From positions 1 to 36,615 of the IMG/VR virus record IMGVR_UViG_3300037137_002069: a DNA stretch of 36,615 nucleotides. One strand, given 5' to 3'. The DNA comes from a virus. This document shows positions 34,282-36,615 of the stretch, in pieces; position 1 is the stretch's first letter, and every line of letters begins with the position of its first letter. Made by a program: the position numbers and the translations under genes. The notes beneath the pieces were generated by a model. The model was not told the origin of the DNA. It saw nothing but the letters and a program-made list of their open reading frames with translations, and did not search any database.

Positions 34282-34465
34282 TGATGGCGTTCCTCATCAC
34301 GAAGTCGGGTGCGGCCTCGTTCGGTTTGTTTTCCTCTTCGAAGATGACCACAGGAATCTCTCCCTTGATGCCGAAGGAGATGACTCCTGCAAGGTACTTC
34401 TTGCCCTTGCTGTCAGTCTTCCACCAGAAAAAGCCGCACGGTATTTTATTTTGGTCGCGTGTCAT
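34247..34465 (-). CDS. Small phage protein with WWKTDSKGKKYLAG motif
   Basis: This 72-residue protein has the best ribosome binding site in the minus-strand group (AGGAGG, complement of 34471-34476, five bases from the ATG). The sequence has IPCGFFWWKTDSKGKKYLAG, then EIPVVIFEEENKPNEAAPDF, a pattern common in small phage proteins of unknown role near replication genes. The G-x-x-W-x-K-G-x-K-Y-x-x-G arrangement suggests a small beta-domain. It overlaps both neighbours by tens of bases. Confidence 0.65.
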   Translation of the reverse strand: MTRDQNKIPCGFFWWKTDSKGKKYLAGVISFGIKGEIPVVIFEEENKPNEAAPDFVMRNAINERRPEDRPAR

Positions 34466-34712
34466 GTGTTCCTCCTGTGAGTCCGATCAGTTCCCGCAGC
34501 CGGGTGTGCTTGATCGCGATGTGCTCGCGCCATTCTTCGATGTGTGCGAGGAGTAGTTTGACGGGATAGTGCGTGAGAGGATCGCCCTGGAGCTGGGCGT
34601 TGAGGAAGGCAACGGTCTTGTGGTGAAGTTGGGCGGCGATCGTACTCTGAAGAGCTTCTTCGAGCGCTTGGACGCTGTTGGCTTTAGGATGCTTGGGCGG
34701 GTTTTCCGGCAT
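34446..34712 (-). CDS. Helical protein, function unknown
   Basis: This 88-residue protein starts at ATG 34712 (complement), with AAGGTGG nine bases upstream. Residues about 15-75 look helical (SVQALEEALQSTIAAQLHHK, then KLLLAHIEEWREHIAIKHTR). It overlaps the preceding gene by 29 bases and the next by 20. It has no motif I recognise. A longer start at 34742 is possible but has no better ribosome binding site. Confidence 0.55.
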   Translation of the reverse strand: MPENPPKHPKANSVQALEEALQSTIAAQLHHKTVAFLNAQLQGDPLTHYPVKLLLAHIEEWREHIAIKHTRLRELIGLTGGTHDTRPK

Positions 34713-35145
34713 AGGCTCTATCCACCTTCGCCGGGGTGACACTCGACTCCATCGAGAAGAGTCCTTGGACGGCCATAGCGAGGAGGAGTTCGGGAGTGAG
34801 GGTGAAGTTGCGGATCACGCCGACGATCTCGTTGAGGACTGGCTGGAGGTGTGGGAATACTTGTTCCGGGAAGCCGGCGGCGAAGAAACTCTGGAACGCG
34901 CCGTTGTTCCCGTGGTTCACGAACAACATCGTCTCCGTCATGATTTTAGGCTCGAAGATATTCTCCATTGCGACGACGAAGTTCTTGATGGCGTCGGGGT
35001 CGTTGTAGGGGACTTCCCACACGGCGAATTGTCTGCCTGTGGTTATGCGGAGGACCATTTTCGTGTGGAGTCGCCTGGCACGTTTGGCAGCGCGCTGCGC
35101 ATAGGCGAAGAGGGACGCTGTATCCAGTTGGAAGGAGAATATCAC
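34684..35145 (-). CDS. Protein of unknown function in the replication block
   Basis: This 153-residue protein starts at GTG 35145 (complement), one base after the stop of the DUF3987 gene, with GAGGACG about nine bases upstream. It begins MIFSFQLDTASLFAYAQRAA and has VLRITTGRQFAVWEVPYND, then ETMLFVNHGNNGAFQSFF. It has mixed alpha and beta features and a hydrophobic C-terminal helix near 115-130 (LTPELLLAMAVQGLFSM), which is not strong enough for a membrane call. The tight link to the DUF3987 gene suggests a shared function, possibly in DNA replication. Confidence 0.6.
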   Translation of the reverse strand: MIFSFQLDTASLFAYAQRAAKRARRLHTKMVLRITTGRQFAVWEVPYNDPDAIKNFVVAMENIFEPKIMTETMLFVNHGNNGAFQSFFAAGFPEQVFPHLQPVLNEIVGVIRNFTLTPELLLAMAVQGLFSMESSVTPAKVDRAYAGKPAQAS

Positions 35146-35146
35146 G

Positions 35147-36615
35147 TCACACGTCCTCGTTGTCTATCGAACGGAAGTCGCCTGAGAGGACGGCTGGGTT
35201 GACTTCGAATTGTGTATTGTCGTGGGAATACATCTGGGCGTCCCGTTCACTGGTCCTAATGTACCCTCTTTCGCAGAGGAAAGTCAATGCCGCAGTCGCC
35301 TTCTCACCGGCCGTCCCGAGATGTTGGATAGCTTCGTTTTTGTGAAATGATGCGATTTCCTTTTCGCGAATCCATTTCACGAGCACAATGGCGTGGTTTT
35401 TGATGGGATCGGACTGCATTTCTTCGAAAGCGGCGACCATGTGCGTCATGAACCAAACGCCCAGCGTGACACCATCCTCGACGGTCTTTGGCATGATCGG
35501 GAAGCACCATACGTCTTCTGGTTGTTCGCAGTGTTCGATATTTTCTACGATGTGCAGCAGCCCAATGAGGCGCGCGGTGTTGCCTGGGAGCTTCCCGAGC
35601 CACTCGCGCTTGTCGTCGTCGAACGTGCGTAGGAGTTCTGCTTCGATGCTTTCGTTGAATTTGAGGAAGCCGGCTAGAGCGTCATCATCGAAAGCGATGA
35701 CGTTCACACCGTCGTATCTTTTTCCATCAGCGTCAATGTGGTATTCGGCCATGTTGAGATTCAAGAGTTTTCTCAGGTGACTCAAGTACGCGCCACGAAT
35801 CTCGTGGTCGAGATTGTTCGGGTCGTAGTTGTATGGGTCGAAGTCGATCTTCCGCTTGCCAATGTTGTCTTCAGGGAAGCAGTACAGGATGCGTGCAAGC
35901 AACCCTTGGTCCGCCGCATCCCCGATGGCGACTCCACGCATGACTTTTGGCTGGACGGCAAGACCTACGGTGAGGATTGGGGCTTTAAGCCATTCGCTTG
36001 GTCGTCCAACACGGTCTACGGCTTTCGAATCACCTGACCAGCCTTTGATGTAGATTGTCGCGTCGGCTTGACTCTTGTACTTCGCGCCCATCTGCTTGAA
36101 GATGTCGTTGCCGTCTGCCGACAGGATGGCGATACGCTCGCGGTTGCGGAACAAGAGCGTGGCGAGTTTCTCGTTCGTCACGTCATCCGCGAGGAGCCGC
36201 GATACGTCTTTGTTTTCGAGTTCCGTTACTTTCGCTTGAAGTTCCTCTGCTCCCGGCGGGAGAACCCGGGATTCGCTTTTGGCGAATTCCTTCTTCAGTT
36301 TCTCTAGGCGCATCTTGAAGCCTTCGCGCAGGAATTGAAGACCGGATTGTTCCTTGGTGTAGGTTTCGATAAGTCCATTCTGGTATTCAAAGAGCGGCTC
36401 TGTAACAGCCGTGAAGGTTGGGCTCTTTCTGCTCGACGGGGGACACGCGACGACCGTGTAGAGGTTGAGGGTCTCTTTCCATTTTGGAGTGATGCGAACG
36501 ATGCCCTTCTTCGCAACGCACGTGGCGATCGTCGAAAGCACGATAGTTGCCACCATGCTGGTGGGAACTTGAATCCCTTGCGCCACCATCTTGATGTAGC
36601 GCTCAAGCCACACGG
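35147..36615 (-). CDS. DUF3987-type primase/helicase-like protein (5' partial)
   Basis: The product (488 residues visible) runs off the right edge, as the frame is still open there and the family normally has more N-terminal sequence. Visible residues include NLYTVVACPPSSRKSPTF (about 50-67), which corresponds to the nucleotide-binding P-loop in DUF3987 proteins (normally GxGKS or GxRKS), then a coiled segment at about 95-140, and REIAILSADGNDIF-like sequence near 160-172 at the Walker B position. Later comes IYIKGWSGDSKAVDRVGRPS and a C-terminal helix-turn-helix-like part (AIQHLGTAGEKATAALTFLC). Such proteins are found in phage and plasmid replication modules and are thought to act on DNA with a partner primase. 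The exact activity is unproven here. Confidence 0.75.
   Translation of the reverse strand, partial: VWLERYIKMVAQGIQVPTSMVATIVLSTIATCVAKKGIVRITPKWKETLNLYTVVACPPSSRKSPTFTAVTEPLFEYQNGLIETYTKEQSGLQFLREGFKMRLEKLKKEFAKSESRVLPPGAEELQAKVTELENKDVSRLLADDVTNEKLATLLFRNRERIAILSADGNDIFKQMGAKYKSQADATIYIKGWSGDSKAVDRVGRPSEWLKAPILTVGLAVQPKVMRGVAIGDAADQGLLARILYCFPEDNIGKRKIDFDPYNYDPNNLDHEIRGAYLSHLRKLLNLNMAEYHIDADGKRYDGVNVIAFDDDALAGFLKFNESIEAELLRTFDDDKREWLGKLPGNTARLIGLLHIVENIEHCEQPEDVWCFPIMPKTVEDGVTLGVWFMTHMVAAFEEMQSDPIKNHAIVLVKWIREKEIASFHKNEAIQHLGTAGEKATAALTFLCERGYIRTSERDAQMYSHDNTQFEVNPAVLSGDFRSIDNEDV

Noticed and set aside
34678-35202. Plus-strand open frame of 174 codons in the minus-strand block
   Set aside because: It is opposite the 153-residue gene and the end of the DUF3987 gene, is rich in Glu/Gly/Val/Leu as expected for a shadow, and has no ribosome binding site.

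Overview
The window is part of a tailed bacteriophage genome with a contractile (myovirus-type) tail. The evidence is the order sheath, tube, frameshifted chaperone, tape measure, hub, gp5-like spike, PAAR tip, gp25-like wedge and baseplate J. It is followed by fibre-like genes, an endolysin, and a ThyX/DUF3987 nucleotide and replication block on the opposite strand. The strong AGGAGG-type ribosome binding sites and the M15 peptidase endolysin point to a bacterial host. Nothing in the sequence identifies the host or the phage genus. No integrase, tRNA, CRISPR array or insertion sequence was seen.

Layout. 1-2603: tail sheath (5' end outside the window), tail tube and a small unknown protein. 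2671-3611: tail assembly chaperone pair joined by a textbook -1 frameshift signal (slippery A AAA AAC, 6-nt spacer, long hairpin). 3611-7771: two adjacent, related tape-measure-like proteins, the first ending in a lysozyme-like domain. 7783-8352: a two-helix membrane protein. 8423-16806: hub ring, hub, spike, small beta protein, PAAR tip, helical protein, gp25-like wedge and baseplate J. 16829-31846: adapter and fibre proteins built from a few reused beta-modules; six successive genes end in the same kind of C-terminal domain. 31849-33315: M15 endolysin, a one-helix membrane protein, a cysteine-rich protein and a SLOG-like Rossmann protein. 33293-36615, minus strand: thyX, four small overlapping unknown genes and a partial DUF3987 gene.

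The plus-strand genes are packed tightly (TAATG, GTGA and ATGA overlaps, or gaps under 30 nt) and look like one late operon. The minus-strand genes overlap one another and converge on the late operon, with a 23-bp overlap of the two 3' ends and no recognisable terminator.

The most interesting points are: (i) a nested arrangement of repeat modules in the 1477-residue protein, with modules inserted inside modules; (ii) tandem tape-measure paralogues; (iii) the complete frameshift signal; (iv) a family of fibre genes sharing one C-terminal domain; and (v) a 66-bp perfect direct repeat that brackets a 31-codon CxxC micro-gene and carries both the tail end of one gene and the ribosome binding site of the next.
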